This document shows positions 13,149 to 21,287 of a stretch of DNA of 64,000 nt, one piece after another. The position numbers and the translations under genes are program-made. A model generated the notes under the pieces. The model saw nothing but the letters and a program-made list of their open reading frames with translations. It made no database searches and was not told where the DNA came from. Origin of the DNA: Streptomyces sp. WM6378 (GTDB taxonomy: Bacteria > Actinomycetota > Actinomycetes > Streptomycetales > Streptomycetaceae); contig NZ_LGDD01000246.1 in assembly GCF_001279695.1 (NCBI RefSeq), positions 22,338-86,337 on the forward strand, given 5' to 3'. The stretch's first letter is position 1, and every line of letters begins with the position of its first letter.

Positions 13149-13178
13149 AATCCGTACATCACGAATCCGTACGTCACG
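13149..13178 (+). promoter_or_regulatory. 15-bp tandem direct repeat before secreted protein gene
   Basis: AATCCGTACATCACG (13149-13163) is followed at once by AATCCGTACGTCACG (13164-13178), 14 of 15 identical. The pair ends 12 bp before the ATG at 13191. Head-to-tail repeats are the usual shape of OmpR-family sites, and such a regulator is encoded just upstream, so this is a candidate operator. Confidence 0.5.
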
Positions 13179-13190
13179 GAGGCACCAGTC

Positions 13191-13607
13191 ATGCGCAACG
13201 CCATCTTCAACCGCCGCCGGGTCGCGGCGGCAGCCCTCGCCGCGACGGCCGTACTGACCGTCACCGCGCCCAGCGCCTTCGCGGACTCGACGCCCTCGCC
13301 GGCCGCCACCGCGAAGGCCCCCACCGGCGACGGCGCCAAGAGCATCTGCAAGCGCGAGCCCAAGACCGAGAAGCGCATCGAGCGCGCCCTGAACCGCCTC
13401 GGCGGGGGAGCGGACACGCTGGGGTCGGTGGCCCGGATGCAGCAGCGGGAGGACAACGCGAAGAAGGAGGGCCACACCGCGATCGCCACCTACCTCGACC
13501 ACAAACTCACCTACCGCAAGGGCTTGGTGACGACCCTTCAGCAGCGCCAGAAGGACCTCAAGGACGTGGCCTCCTGGTGCGCGGCCAACAACAACGGGAC
13601 CAAGTGA
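13191..13607 (+). CDS. Small secreted helical protein, unknown function
   Basis: 138 residues. A clear signal peptide (M-R-N-A-I-F-N-R-R-R followed by an Ala-rich core) ends at A-F-A-D, cleavage about residue 31. The mature part is about 105 residues, charged and helical, with two Cys (in S-I-C-K-R and S-W-C-A-A) that could form one disulphide. No family was recognised. Its ATG follows a GGAGG site, and its TGA overlaps the ATG of the next lipoprotein gene. Position behind the kinase suggests that both small genes are outputs of this two-component system. Confidence 0.75.
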   Translation: MRNAIFNRRRVAAAALAATAVLTVTAPSAFADSTPSPAATAKAPTGDGAKSICKREPKTEKRIERALNRLGGGADTLGSVARMQQREDNAKKEGHTAIATYLDHKLTYRKGLVTTLQQRQKDLKDVASWCAANNNGTK

Positions 13608-13801
13608 TGCGGGTCCGGGGCGTGCCGCTCGCCGTGGCGGCCGCGGCCCTGACGGCCGCGCTCGCCACGGGCTGCGCCCACTCGCACCCCCAGCCCCAGT
13701 CCGGGGCGTCCTCGGGCACCGAGCAGCAGATGGAGAAGAAGGTGAGCGACGCGGAGTCCGCCGCCGCGGCGGCGGACGCGGACACGCAGGCGGACCGCTA
13801 A
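13607..13801 (+). CDS. Small lipoprotein
   Basis: 64 residues from the ATG that overlaps the preceding stop (TGATG). The N-terminus M-R-V-R-G plus an Ala/Leu core ends in a lipobox L-A-T-G-C (Cys at about 23). The short mature part is His/Pro/Gln-rich and then Glu/Ala-rich, ending in D-T-Q-A-D-R. It is predicted to be anchored on the outer face of the membrane by the lipidated Cys. No function is known. It is translationally coupled with the secreted protein upstream. Confidence 0.7.
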   Translation: MRVRGVPLAVAAAALTAALATGCAHSHPQPQSGASSGTEQQMEKKVSDAESAAAAADADTQADR

Positions 13802-14067
13802 CCACCCCCGGGGCTCCGCCCCCTGCACCCCCGTTCGCGCGTTAAGGGCGCTCGTCCTCAATCGCCGGACGGGCTGAAGATGCTGATGCTGGCCGGCAAC
13901 AGCGCCGCCAGGGGCGCGGGGAACTGCGCGACCAGCCACGCACGGCCCGCAGCCGAAAGCGGGTTCAGCAACGCACGGCCCGCAGCGAAAAGCGGGTTTA
14001 AGGGGCGCGAGGAACTGCGCAAAAGGGCCCGGGGAGTCACCCCCCGCACGCACCACCCCCCCGAGCC
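13802..14067. repeat. Dispersed GC-rich repeat copy with 33-bp tandem unit
   Basis: This 266-bp gap between convergent genes holds the same modules as 6006-6334 (GGGGCTCCGCCCCCTGCAC, AGGGCGCTCGTCCTCAA, GGGGCGCGGGGAACTGCGCG). Inside it two 33-bp units stand in tandem (13938-13970 and 13971-14003), each with ACGCACGGCCCGCAGC and AAAGCGGGTT. No gene is seen. Confidence 0.75.
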
Positions 14068-14640
14068 CTACCTCTCACCCCCCGGCACCCACAGCACATC
14101 CCCCACCTCCTTGTTCGCCGCGCGGGCCAGGATGAACAGGAGGTCGGAGAGGCGGTTCAGGTAGGTGGCGGTCAGCGTGTTCATGACGGCTCCGTGCACC
14201 TCCAGGGCCGCCCACGTGGAGCGTTCCGCGCGGCGCACCACCGTGCACGCCTGGTGCAGCAGGGCCGCGCCGGGGGTGCCGCCCGGCAGGATGAAGCTGC
14301 GCAGCTTCTCCAGCTCCTCCAGGAAGCGGTCGCAGTCCGCCTCCAGCTTGTCGACGTAGGACTGCTCCACCCGCAGCGGCGGGTACTCCGGGTTCTCGAC
14401 GACCGGCGTGGCGAGGTCCGCGCCGACGTCGAACAGGTCGTTCTGGACCCGGACCAGCACCTTCACGACCTCCTCGGGAAGCTGCCCGAGCGCGATGGCC
14501 GTGCCGATCACGGCATTGGCCTCATTGGTGTCGGCGTACGCCGAGATCCGCAGATCGGTCTTGGCGGTCCGGCTCATGTCGCCGAGGGCGGTCGTGCCCT
14601 GGTCGCCGGTGCGGGTGTAGATGCGCGTCAGATTGACCAT
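14068..14640 (-). CDS. Cob(I)alamin adenosyltransferase, PduO type
   Basis: 190 residues. The N-terminus N-L-T-R-I-Y-T-R-T-G-D-Q-G-T-T contains the P-loop-like ATP site of the PduO family. Later come D-E-A-N-A-like (D-T-N-E-A-N-A-V-I-G), R-V-Q-N-D-L-F-D-V-G-A-D-L and the C-terminal R-L-S-D-L-L-F-I-L-A-R. The enzyme transfers the adenosyl group of ATP to cob(I)alamin, giving coenzyme B12. Three other B12-linked genes (epimerase, meaB, icmA) lie further on. PduO next to DUF2550 is also seen in mycobacteria. The gene stands alone, convergent with the lipoprotein gene. Confidence 0.93.
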   Translation of the reverse strand: MVNLTRIYTRTGDQGTTALGDMSRTAKTDLRISAYADTNEANAVIGTAIALGQLPEEVVKVLVRVQNDLFDVGADLATPVVENPEYPPLRVEQSYVDKLEADCDRFLEELEKLRSFILPGGTPGAALLHQACTVVRRAERSTWAALEVHGAVMNTLTATYLNRLSDLLFILARAANKEVGDVLWVPGGER

Positions 14641-14653
14641 GCGGCCAGAGTAG

Positions 14654-15415
14654 TTACGCTCCGGCCGTCCGGAAGACGCGTGTGCCCACCGTCACGGCGA
14701 GCACCGCGAAACCGACCGCCACCAGGCCCCCGTAGAGCATGGTCGTGGTGGCGTACGAGCCGAGGTACGCGGAGCGCACCGCGTCCACCAGATAGCGGAA
14801 CGGCATGAAGTGCGACAGCACGTTCAGCCACGCGGGCGCGAGCGTCATCGGCAGCATCAGGCCGGAAAGCAGCATCGACGGCATGGCGATCGAGTTGACC
14901 GCCGGGCCGAACCCCTGCGGGGTGCGCACCTTCATGGCGAGCGCGTACGACAGCGAGGCCAGCGACAGCGTCAGCAGCGCCACGAAGGCGAAGCCGATGA
15001 GGATCCCGGCGAGCGGCGCGCGCAGGCCCATCACCAGGGCGGTGAGCACCAGCAGCACTGCCTGGAAGACGAAGAGCGCGGAGTCCCGCAGGACCCGGCC
15101 GAGCAGCAGGGCCAGGCGCGAGACGGGGGTGACGCGCATGCGCTCCACGACGCCCCAGCTGCTCTCGATGATGACCGCGAAGCCCGCGAACGAGGCGCCG
15201 AACAGGGCGAGTTGGAGCAGCAGGCCGGGGACGAGGACCTGCCAGGAGCTGCCGTCCGAGCCAAGGGGCATATGGGTCAGGAGCGGGCCGAAGAAGAGCA
15301 GGTAGAGCAGCGGCATCAGCACGCCGAAGAGGATCTGGAACTTCGAGCGCAGGGTCTGGCGGGCGTACCTGCCGAAGATCAGCGCGGTGTCGGACAGCAG
15401 CGGTGAGGCGGTCAT
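14654..15415 (-). CDS. ABC-2 type transporter permease (DrrB-like)
   Basis: 253 residues with six predicted membrane helices and the ABC-2 motif region near S-S-W-G-V-V-E-R-M-R-V-T-P-V-S-R, typical of DrrB-type drug or lipid exporters. It starts 9 bp after the stop of the ATPase gene upstream, so the two form an operon. The exported substrate is unknown; close control by a divergent TetR gene suggests a small toxic or signalling compound. Confidence 0.9.
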   Translation of the reverse strand: MTASPLLSDTALIFGRYARQTLRSKFQILFGVLMPLLYLLFFGPLLTHMPLGSDGSSWQVLVPGLLLQLALFGASFAGFAVIIESSWGVVERMRVTPVSRLALLLGRVLRDSALFVFQAVLLVLTALVMGLRAPLAGILIGFAFVALLTLSLASLSYALAMKVRTPQGFGPAVNSIAMPSMLLSGLMLPMTLAPAWLNVLSHFMPFRYLVDAVRSAYLGSYATTTMLYGGLVAVGFAVLAVTVGTRVFRTAGA

Positions 15416-15424
15416 GGGGGAGTC

Positions 15425-16207
15425 CTAGACGGCTACGGGGGTGGATTCCTGCGGGGTGGCACTGCGCCCGGTGATGGCGAGGAAGGCGTCCTGGAGCGAG
15501 GCGTCGGGGCCGCCCGCGTGCCGGGTCTTGAGGTCGGCGGGCGTGCCCTCGGCCACGATCACGCCCTTGTCGACGATCACCAGGCGGTCGGCGAGCGCGT
15601 CGGCCTCGTCCAGGTAGTGGGTGGTGAGGAAGACGGTGGTGCCGTGGTCGGCCCGGATCGTGCGGACCAGGTCCCACAGGTCCGCCCGGCTGCCCGGATC
15701 GAGGCCGGTGGTCGGCTCGTCGAGGAACAGCACCGCGGGCCGGTGCATCAGGCCCATCGCGATGTCGAGGCGCCGCCGTTGGCCGCCGGAGAGCGTCGAA
15801 GTCTTGCGGTCCAGGAGCCCGTCGAGGCCGAGGTCGGCCGCCAACTCCCTTGTGCGCAGGGCTGATTGGGCCTTGGTGAGCCGGTAGAGGCGGCCCTGGG
15901 TCACCAGCTCCTCGCGTACCGAGACGTTCGGGTCGACGCCGCCGGACTGGGCCACGTATCCGCAGGCCCGGCGCACCGCGCCAGGGTCGCGCAGCAGGTC
16001 GTGGCCGGTCACGGTCGCCGCGCCGCCGGTCGGCGGGAGCAGCGTGGTGAGCATCCGCAGCGTGGTGGTCTTGCCTGCGCCGTTGGGGCCGAGGAAGCCG
16101 AGGATCTCGCCGGCCCGCACCGTCAGGTCGATGCCGCGCACCGCCTCGACCGGGCCGGCCTTGCTCTGGAAGGTCCGGGCGAGCCCGGCCGTGCTGATGA
16201 TTGCCAT
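15425..16207 (-). CDS. ABC transporter ATP-binding protein (DrrA-like)
   Basis: 260 residues. Walker A G-P-N-G-A-G-K-T is at 40-47, the signature L-S-G-G-Q-R-R-R-L-D-I-A is mid-protein, Walker B L-F-L-D-E-P-T-T-G-L-D-P follows, and the switch His is in L-T-T-H-Y-L-D-E-A. It energises the adjoining ABC-2 permease. The ATG at 16207 is only 21 bp from a 31-bp palindrome (16229-16259) shared with the divergent TetR gene, so that repressor very likely controls it. Confidence 0.93.
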   Translation of the reverse strand: MAIISTAGLARTFQSKAGPVEAVRGIDLTVRAGEILGFLGPNGAGKTTTLRMLTTLLPPTGGAATVTGHDLLRDPGAVRRACGYVAQSGGVDPNVSVREELVTQGRLYRLTKAQSALRTRELAADLGLDGLLDRKTSTLSGGQRRRLDIAMGLMHRPAVLFLDEPTTGLDPGSRADLWDLVRTIRADHGTTVFLTTHYLDEADALADRLVIVDKGVIVAEGTPADLKTRHAGGPDASLQDAFLAITGRSATPQESTPVAV

Positions 16208-16228
16208 GGGTCAAGAAAAACAGAGGAA

Positions 16229-16259
16229 CTTAAATTTTGCAATGGCTCCAAAATTTAAG
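16229..16259. promoter_or_regulatory. TetR operator between ABC operon and tetR
   Basis: A perfect inverted repeat: CTTAAATTTT (16229-16238), 11-bp spacer, AAAATTTAAG (16250-16259). It is the most AT-rich stretch nearby and lies between the divergent start codons. Placement, symmetry and base composition make a TetR-family operator the simplest reading. Confidence 0.8.
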
Positions 16260-16290
16260 GGAGTGCAGGAGGATCGCCTACGCTGGAGCC

Positions 16291-16932
16291 ATGGCAGAAG
16301 GGCTCAGGGAGCGGAAGAAGCGCGAGACCAGGCAGCGGATCTCGGACCTGGCCACCGGGCTCTTCATAGAGCGCGGCTTCGAGGCGGTGACGATCGCCGA
16401 GATCGCCGAGGTGGCCGACGTGTCCGTGAACACCGTCTACAACTACTTCCCCGCCAAGGAGGACCTGTTCTTCGACCGCAGCAGAGGCATCGTCGACCGG
16501 CTCTCACGCTGGGTGCGCGGCCGCGACGAGGGGGAGTCGGCCGCTGAGGCGGTCCTGCGCGAGCTGCGCGCCGAGGTCGAGTCGGTTTCGCCCCGGGTCG
16601 GCCTGATGGAGGGCTACAGCCGGTTCATGGCCGTCATCCACGACTCGCCCGCGCTCAAGGCCCGGCTGTGGGCGGTGGGGCAGGAGGTCCTGGAGAACCT
16701 GGACGCGACCCTGCGCGAGGAGGTCGGCGCACCCGTCGACGAGGCGCTGCCCTCACTGATCGCGGGTCAGATCAACTGGGTCCACCAGACGGCGATGGCC
16801 GCCATCAGCCGCGAGATGATGGCCGGCCGCGACCCCAAGGCGGTCTCCCGCGAGGTGCTCGTCCTGATCGACGAGATGGAGGGGCTCCTGGGGGACAAGG
16901 TGCTCAACTACGCCGTACGGGGCGCCCGCTGA
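16291..16932 (+). CDS. TetR-family repressor of the divergent ABC exporter
   Basis: 213 residues from the ATG at 16291. An upstream in-frame ATG (16237) would place coding sequence inside the operator, so the later start is preferred. The N-terminal TetR helix-turn-helix reads R-Q-R-I-S-D-L-A-T ... T-I-A-E-I-A-E-V-A-D-V-S-V-N-T-V-Y-N-Y-F. The C-terminal ligand domain is not assigned. It is predicted to bind the palindrome at 16229-16259 and repress both itself and the ABC genes until a ligand binds. Confidence 0.9.
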   Translation: MAEGLRERKKRETRQRISDLATGLFIERGFEAVTIAEIAEVADVSVNTVYNYFPAKEDLFFDRSRGIVDRLSRWVRGRDEGESAAEAVLRELRAEVESVSPRVGLMEGYSRFMAVIHDSPALKARLWAVGQEVLENLDATLREEVGAPVDEALPSLIAGQINWVHQTAMAAISREMMAGRDPKAVSREVLVLIDEMEGLLGDKVLNYAVRGAR

Positions 16933-17067
16933 GACCCACCTCACGCCGTCCGGTGTGATGTCCGTCATCCGAGACGTGACGCGCATCTCTTAGCACTCCC
17001 AGAACGCCGCCCGGCCGATAGCCTCCGCCAAGAAGGCTTGGGTGGAAACCTGTTGGAGGGAAGTGTC

Positions 17068-17916
17068 GTGGCCAGGAAGCTCGCCGTCATCGGAGCCGGA
17101 CTCATGGGGTCCGGTATCGCGCAGGTCTCGGCCCAGGCGGGCTGGGACGTCGTCCTGCGCGACGTCACCGACGAAGCCCTCACCCGGGGCACCGACGGCA
17201 TCAAGGCCTCGCACGACCGGTTCGTGAGCAAGGGCAAGCTGGCCGCCGAGGACGCCGAGGCCGCGCTCGCCCGCATCACCACGACCACCGACCTGGACGC
17301 GGTCGCCGACGCCGACGTCGTCGTCGAGGCCGTCTTCGAGAAGCTGGAGGTCAAGCACGAGATCTTCCGCACGCTCGACAAGATCGTGCGCGCGGACACC
17401 GTGCTCGCCTCCAACACCTCGGCCATCCCGATCACCAAGATCGCGGCGGCCACCGAGCACCCCGAGCGAGTCGTCGGCGTCCACTTCTTCTCGCCGGTCC
17501 CCATGATGCAGCTGTGCGAGCTGGTGCGCGGCTACAAGACCAGCGACGAAACCCTCGCCACCGCGCGGGAGTTCGCCGAGTCGGTCGGCAAGACCTGCAT
17601 CGTGGTCAACCGCGACGTGGCCGGCTTCGTGACCACCCGCCTCATCTCGGCGCTCGTCGTCGAGGCGGCCAAGCTGTACGAATCGGGCGTGGCCACGGCC
17701 GAGGACATCGACCTCGCCTGCAAGCTGGGCTTCGGCCACGCGATGGGCCCGCTCGCCACCGCAGACCTCACGGGCGTCGACATCCTGCTGCACGCCACCA
17801 GCAACATCTACACGGAGTCCCAGGACGAGAAGTTCGCCCCGCCGGAGCTGATGCGCCGGATGGTGGACGCGGGTGACATCGGTCGCAAGAGCGGGCAGGG
17901 CTTCTACAAGCACTGA
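17068..17916 (+). CDS. 3-hydroxybutyryl-CoA dehydrogenase
   Basis: 282 residues from the GTG at 17068, which is preceded by GGAGGG at a 7-base spacing; a TTG 30 bp upstream is less likely. The NAD-binding Rossmann motif G-A-G-L-M-G-S-G is at 8-15. V-G-V-H-F-F-S-P-V-P-M-M carries the catalytic His, and V-N-R-D-V-A-G-F-V-T-T-R is typical of the family. It interconverts acetoacetyl-CoA and 3-hydroxybutyryl-CoA in the cytoplasm, for butyryl/ethylmalonyl-CoA or storage metabolism. It is a single gene with no partner beside it. Confidence 0.92.
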   Translation: MARKLAVIGAGLMGSGIAQVSAQAGWDVVLRDVTDEALTRGTDGIKASHDRFVSKGKLAAEDAEAALARITTTTDLDAVADADVVVEAVFEKLEVKHEIFRTLDKIVRADTVLASNTSAIPITKIAAATEHPERVVGVHFFSPVPMMQLCELVRGYKTSDETLATAREFAESVGKTCIVVNRDVAGFVTTRLISALVVEAAKLYESGVATAEDIDLACKLGFGHAMGPLATADLTGVDILLHATSNIYTESQDEKFAPPELMRRMVDAGDIGRKSGQGFYKH

Positions 17917-18050
17917 ACCGCCGACCGCCCGAAGCCCTCACTCCCAGGGGTGAATTAGGTATCGGTTCGCTCACGGGCGGCAACTTCTGTGGCCGTGAGG
18001 CAGTCAGTTGTTGAGTCGGTTGGAAAGTCAGAGCACTCTCGGGAGCGCAT

Positions 18051-18374
18051 ATGCACATCAGGGGCGACCACGTCGAGCTGGTCGTCGGGGGCCGCCTCGA
18101 CGTCCGCAGCGCGGCGGACGCCCGTACGGCCCTGCACTCGGCGGTCGACGACGGGGCCGGAGACCTCGTGCTCGACCTCACCGAACTGGACTCGTGGGAC
18201 GCCACCGGCCTCGGCGTGATCATGGGGGCCCACCGCCGGGCCGGGCGGTGCGGCCGGCGCCTCGTACTGCGCGGCGTACCGCCCCAGATGCAGCGGCTCC
18301 TGGTCGCCACCCGGCTGCACCGCATCCTCACGATCGAGGGCGGCATCGCCGCCGAGGCCCTGCCCCGCGTGTAG
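18051..18374 (+). CDS. STAS-domain protein (anti-sigma factor antagonist-like)
   Basis: 107 residues, one STAS domain. D-H-V-E-L-V-V-G-G-R-L-D-V-R-S-A begins it. The site that is phosphorylated in SpoIIAA-type proteins aligns with L-D-S-W-D-A-T-G-L-G-V, where the usual D-S-S/T-G has Ala-Thr-Gly, so Thr could be the phosphosite. Such proteins bind anti-sigma kinases and release sigma factors. No kinase or sigma gene is adjacent. GGGAGC lies just before the ATG. Confidence 0.85.
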   Translation: MHIRGDHVELVVGGRLDVRSAADARTALHSAVDDGAGDLVLDLTELDSWDATGLGVIMGAHRRAGRCGRRLVLRGVPPQMQRLLVATRLHRILTIEGGIAAEALPRV

Positions 18375-18624
18375 CGGGTCGGGAGTTGTCGTGACAGGAG
18401 TGCGGGAAACGGACTCCGCGCGCAATCCTCACGAGACTGTGACGTCTTGGGCGGGGCGGCACCCCGCCTGTTCGTAGATACTGTCCGGAGGTCTAGGGTT
18501 CGGCTTCCCGCCGATCGACGAACCCACACGGCGGGCACCGGACCAGAAGCGACAGCGAAGAGCGAAGTGCGTAAGGGCCGGGAGGGGCATTCCTTACGCA
18601 CCACGCATCTGGGGGGCTTTCACC
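18375..18624. promoter_or_regulatory. 250-bp gap upstream of the large P-loop protein
   Basis: No gene is seen. TAGATACTGTCCGGAGGTCT near 18475 may hold a promoter, and GGGGGG just before 18625 is the ribosome site. No clear inverted repeat was found. Confidence 0.3.
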
Positions 18625-21186
18625 ATGGACCCGATGAACCGGGGACCGGAAGAGTTCAACCATGCCGACGACACGGTCGGCGTTGCGGGCGCACACGCGG
18701 AACCGGGCGCCGGACCGCAGCGCCCGCCGCGCGACAGGGAGCCCGTCACACCCGACTTCGGACCGCGCGCGGCAGGCCTCGCCCGCACCGTCCAGCTCGT
18801 CTCGGGCGACTTCCTGCTCACGGTCAATCCGGTCGACGGCAGCGAGATCGAGAACTGCCCGCCGGGCGCGATACCCGGCCGTGCGGTGCGGCGTAGCGCC
18901 GCCGAGCGGGCCGAGGGCGAGAGAGCCGCCCGGCCGCCGCTGCCACCCGGCCTGATGACACCGACCCCCGCTCTGCTCGAACGGCAGGAGGAGCGCGCCA
19001 GGCTCGTACGCCTCCTCGGCCGCGGCCGCTCCGTGCGGCTCACCGGTCCCGCCGGCTCCGGGCGCAGCGCCCTGCTCGACGCCGTCGCCGGTGACTGCGC
19101 CGAGCTCGCCCCCGACGGCGTCGTACGCCTCTCGGGCCACCGCCGCACCCCCACCGAGCTGCTCCACGAGCTGTACACCACGGTGTTCCACGCGCCGCTG
19201 CACCGCCCCGACCGGGCCGAGCTCCTGGAGCGGGTGCACGAGATCGGCGCCGTCGTCGTCCTCGACGACCTCGAATTCGGCGGGGCCACCCTCGAAGAAC
19301 TGCTCATGGCCACGCCCGAGTGCGCCTATGTCCTTGCCGCGACCCCCGACGTACCCGCGCCGCAGTCCGACTCGCACGTCGAAGAGGTCTTCCTGTCCGG
19401 CCTCGGCCGCAGCGCCTCGCTCGAACTGCTGGAGCAGGCCGTCGACCGGGCGCTGACCGACGAGGAGGCCAACTGGGCGGGCGACCTCTGGTTCGAGTCC
19501 GAGGGCCTGCCGCTGCGCTTCGTCCAGGCCGGCGCCCTGCTGCGCCAGCGCGACCACCTGCGCGGCGAGCCCAACTCCCTTGACCCGTACGGCTTTCCGG
19601 CGGAAGAGCCCGCCGAGGCCTCGGTGTTCTCGGGCGAGGGCCGCGAGATACCGCTGCCCACGCTCGGCGAGGGCGCGGCCCCCGCGGCGCTGCTCGCCTC
19701 CCGGCTGAGCGAGGCCGCCCGGACCACCCTGCGATTCGCGGTCGCACTCGGCGGCGAGGTGCCGCACCAGGCGCACCTGCCCGCGCTGGTCGGCGACACC
19801 CACGCGGACGCCGCCCTCGGCGAACTCCTCGACAGCGGACTCCTGTCCCCGGTCGGCTCCCGCTACCGGCTCGCCGCCGGCGTCCTCGCCCAGCTGGAGA
19901 GCACCGGGTATGCCACCGACGCGGCCGAACGGGCCCACGCCGCCGCCCAGCACTACACCTGGTGGACCGGGCACCCCTCGGTCACCCCCGAGCGGGCCGC
20001 CGTGGAAGCGGACGCGGTGCTCGCCTCGATGAGCGCGCTCGTCCCCGGCGACCAGGGCGAACACCCCGCCACCGCGGTCCGGCTGGCCCGCGCCGCCGCG
20101 CCCGCCTTCGCCGCGGGACTGCACTGGGGCGCCTGGGAGCGGACGCTGCGCGTCGGGTCCGAGGCCGCCCGGCTGACCGGCGAGGTGGCCGAGGAGGCGT
20201 ACTTCCACCACGAGTTGGGCGTCCTCGCCCTGTGCAACGGCGGCCTGGACCGGGCCCGCGCCGAGCTGGAGGCCTCCATCGGCCTGCGCGGCGCGCTCGC
20301 CGACAAGCGTGGCACCGTCGCCGGCCGCCGGGCCCTCGCCCTGGTCGAGGACCGCTCCGGCGGGCTGCTCCCGGGCGGACGGACCCCCGCCGCGGAAGAG
20401 GTGCCCCCGCCCCGCTACGAGGAGCCCAAGGCGCCGCCCGGGGACGTTCCCCCGGCCGCGGTGACCGCCCAGCTCCCTGACCCCGGCGTCACGTTGATCA
20501 CCCGGCGGGAGACCCCGGTCGGTGCCGCCATGCCCAAGGCGCGGCGCACGCTGTTCGGCGGTGCCAGGCGCAACCTCATCGCGGCCGGCGCCGGCGCGCT
20601 GCTCGCCGCGGTGCTCGGCACGGTCGTCACCCTCGGTGCGACGTCCAACAACAACGGCGACGGCCAGGGCGACAACGTCAAGCAGCAGCAGTCGGCCAAC
20701 GAGGACGACGGCAGCGGCGGCCTGAACGCCGACCCGAACAACCCGGGCAGCAGCGCCAAGCCGGGCGACAACAAGGGCGGCGGTCCCGCGAGCCCGAGCA
20801 AGCCCGGCGCCAGCAGCAAGCCGGGCGCCTCTGGGCAGCCGGTCCCGGGCACCAGCGGCAGCCCGAGCACCCCGGGCAAGCCGTCCACCGGGCCGTCCAC
20901 GCCCTCCAAGCCGTCCACGCCGGGCAAGCCCTCGACCCCGGGGAAGCCGTCGCACTCGACGACGCCCAGCTCGCCGCCGAGCAAGTCCAGCACCCCGTCG
21001 TCCCCGCCTTCGACGCCGACCACTCCGTCGTCGCCGCCGAGCGGGGGCAGCAGCCCGCCGCCACCCTCCACCAATTCGCCGCCGGCTTCGAGCCCGGCCG
21101 CCAAAACCCCGACGTCCGGCGCGCCGGCCGGTTCCAAGCCGCCGACGACGTCAACCAGCCCCACCAAGAGCGCCCCGGCGGCCTAG
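18625..21186 (+). CDS. Membrane-anchored P-loop protein with Pro/Ser-rich tail
   Basis: 853 residues. The N-terminal 110 residues are disordered and acidic. An AAA/NTPase-like region follows, with G-P-A-G-S-G-R-S (about 140-147) in the Walker A place, where Arg stands instead of the usual Lys, and V-V-V-L-D-D-L-E as a possible Walker B. A helical/TPR-like part runs to about 590. One membrane helix (about 648-670) is followed by some 180 residues of Lys/Pro/Ser/Thr repeats that would be outside the cell. Streptomyces homologues are annotated only as ATP-binding proteins. ATP hydrolysis is doubtful given the Arg. A role as an envelope-linked sensor or scaffold is a guess. Confidence 0.75.
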   Translation: MDPMNRGPEEFNHADDTVGVAGAHAEPGAGPQRPPRDREPVTPDFGPRAAGLARTVQLVSGDFLLTVNPVDGSEIENCPPGAIPGRAVRRSAAERAEGERAARPPLPPGLMTPTPALLERQEERARLVRLLGRGRSVRLTGPAGSGRSALLDAVAGDCAELAPDGVVRLSGHRRTPTELLHELYTTVFHAPLHRPDRAELLERVHEIGAVVVLDDLEFGGATLEELLMATPECAYVLAATPDVPAPQSDSHVEEVFLSGLGRSASLELLEQAVDRALTDEEANWAGDLWFESEGLPLRFVQAGALLRQRDHLRGEPNSLDPYGFPAEEPAEASVFSGEGREIPLPTLGEGAAPAALLASRLSEAARTTLRFAVALGGEVPHQAHLPALVGDTHADAALGELLDSGLLSPVGSRYRLAAGVLAQLESTGYATDAAERAHAAAQHYTWWTGHPSVTPERAAVEADAVLASMSALVPGDQGEHPATAVRLARAAAPAFAAGLHWGAWERTLRVGSEAARLTGEVAEEAYFHHELGVLALCNGGLDRARAELEASIGLRGALADKRGTVAGRRALALVEDRSGGLLPGGRTPAAEEVPPPRYEEPKAPPGDVPPAAVTAQLPDPGVTLITRRETPVGAAMPKARRTLFGGARRNLIAAGAGALLAAVLGTVVTLGATSNNNGDGQGDNVKQQQSANEDDGSGGLNADPNNPGSSAKPGDNKGGGPASPSKPGASSKPGASGQPVPGTSGSPSTPGKPSTGPSTPSKPSTPGKPSTPGKPSHSTTPSSPPSKSSTPSSPPSTPTTPSSPPSGGSSPPPPSTNSPPASSPAAKTPTSGAPAGSKPPTTSTSPTKSAPAA

Positions 21187-21230
21187 ACACCTCGGTCGCC
21201 ACCGGGCCCGCGTAAGACCCCATACCGCGC

Positions 21231-21266
21231 GAGAAGGGGCCCGCAGCACTCTGCGAGCCCCTTCTC
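21231..21266. terminator. Bidirectional terminator hairpin
   Basis: GAGAAGGGGC (21231-21240) pairs with GCCCCTTCTC (21257-21266), with inner CGCAG/CTGCG pairing, between two convergent genes. It can end transcripts from both sides. Confidence 0.75.
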
Positions 21267-21287
21267 GTACGTACCGGAACCGGCCGC

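Noticed and set aside
20860..21180. Repeated Ser/Pro/Lys codons as a CRISPR or DNA repeat array
   Set aside because: The units are irregular and in frame with the P-loop protein. They are low-complexity protein tail, with no spacers.
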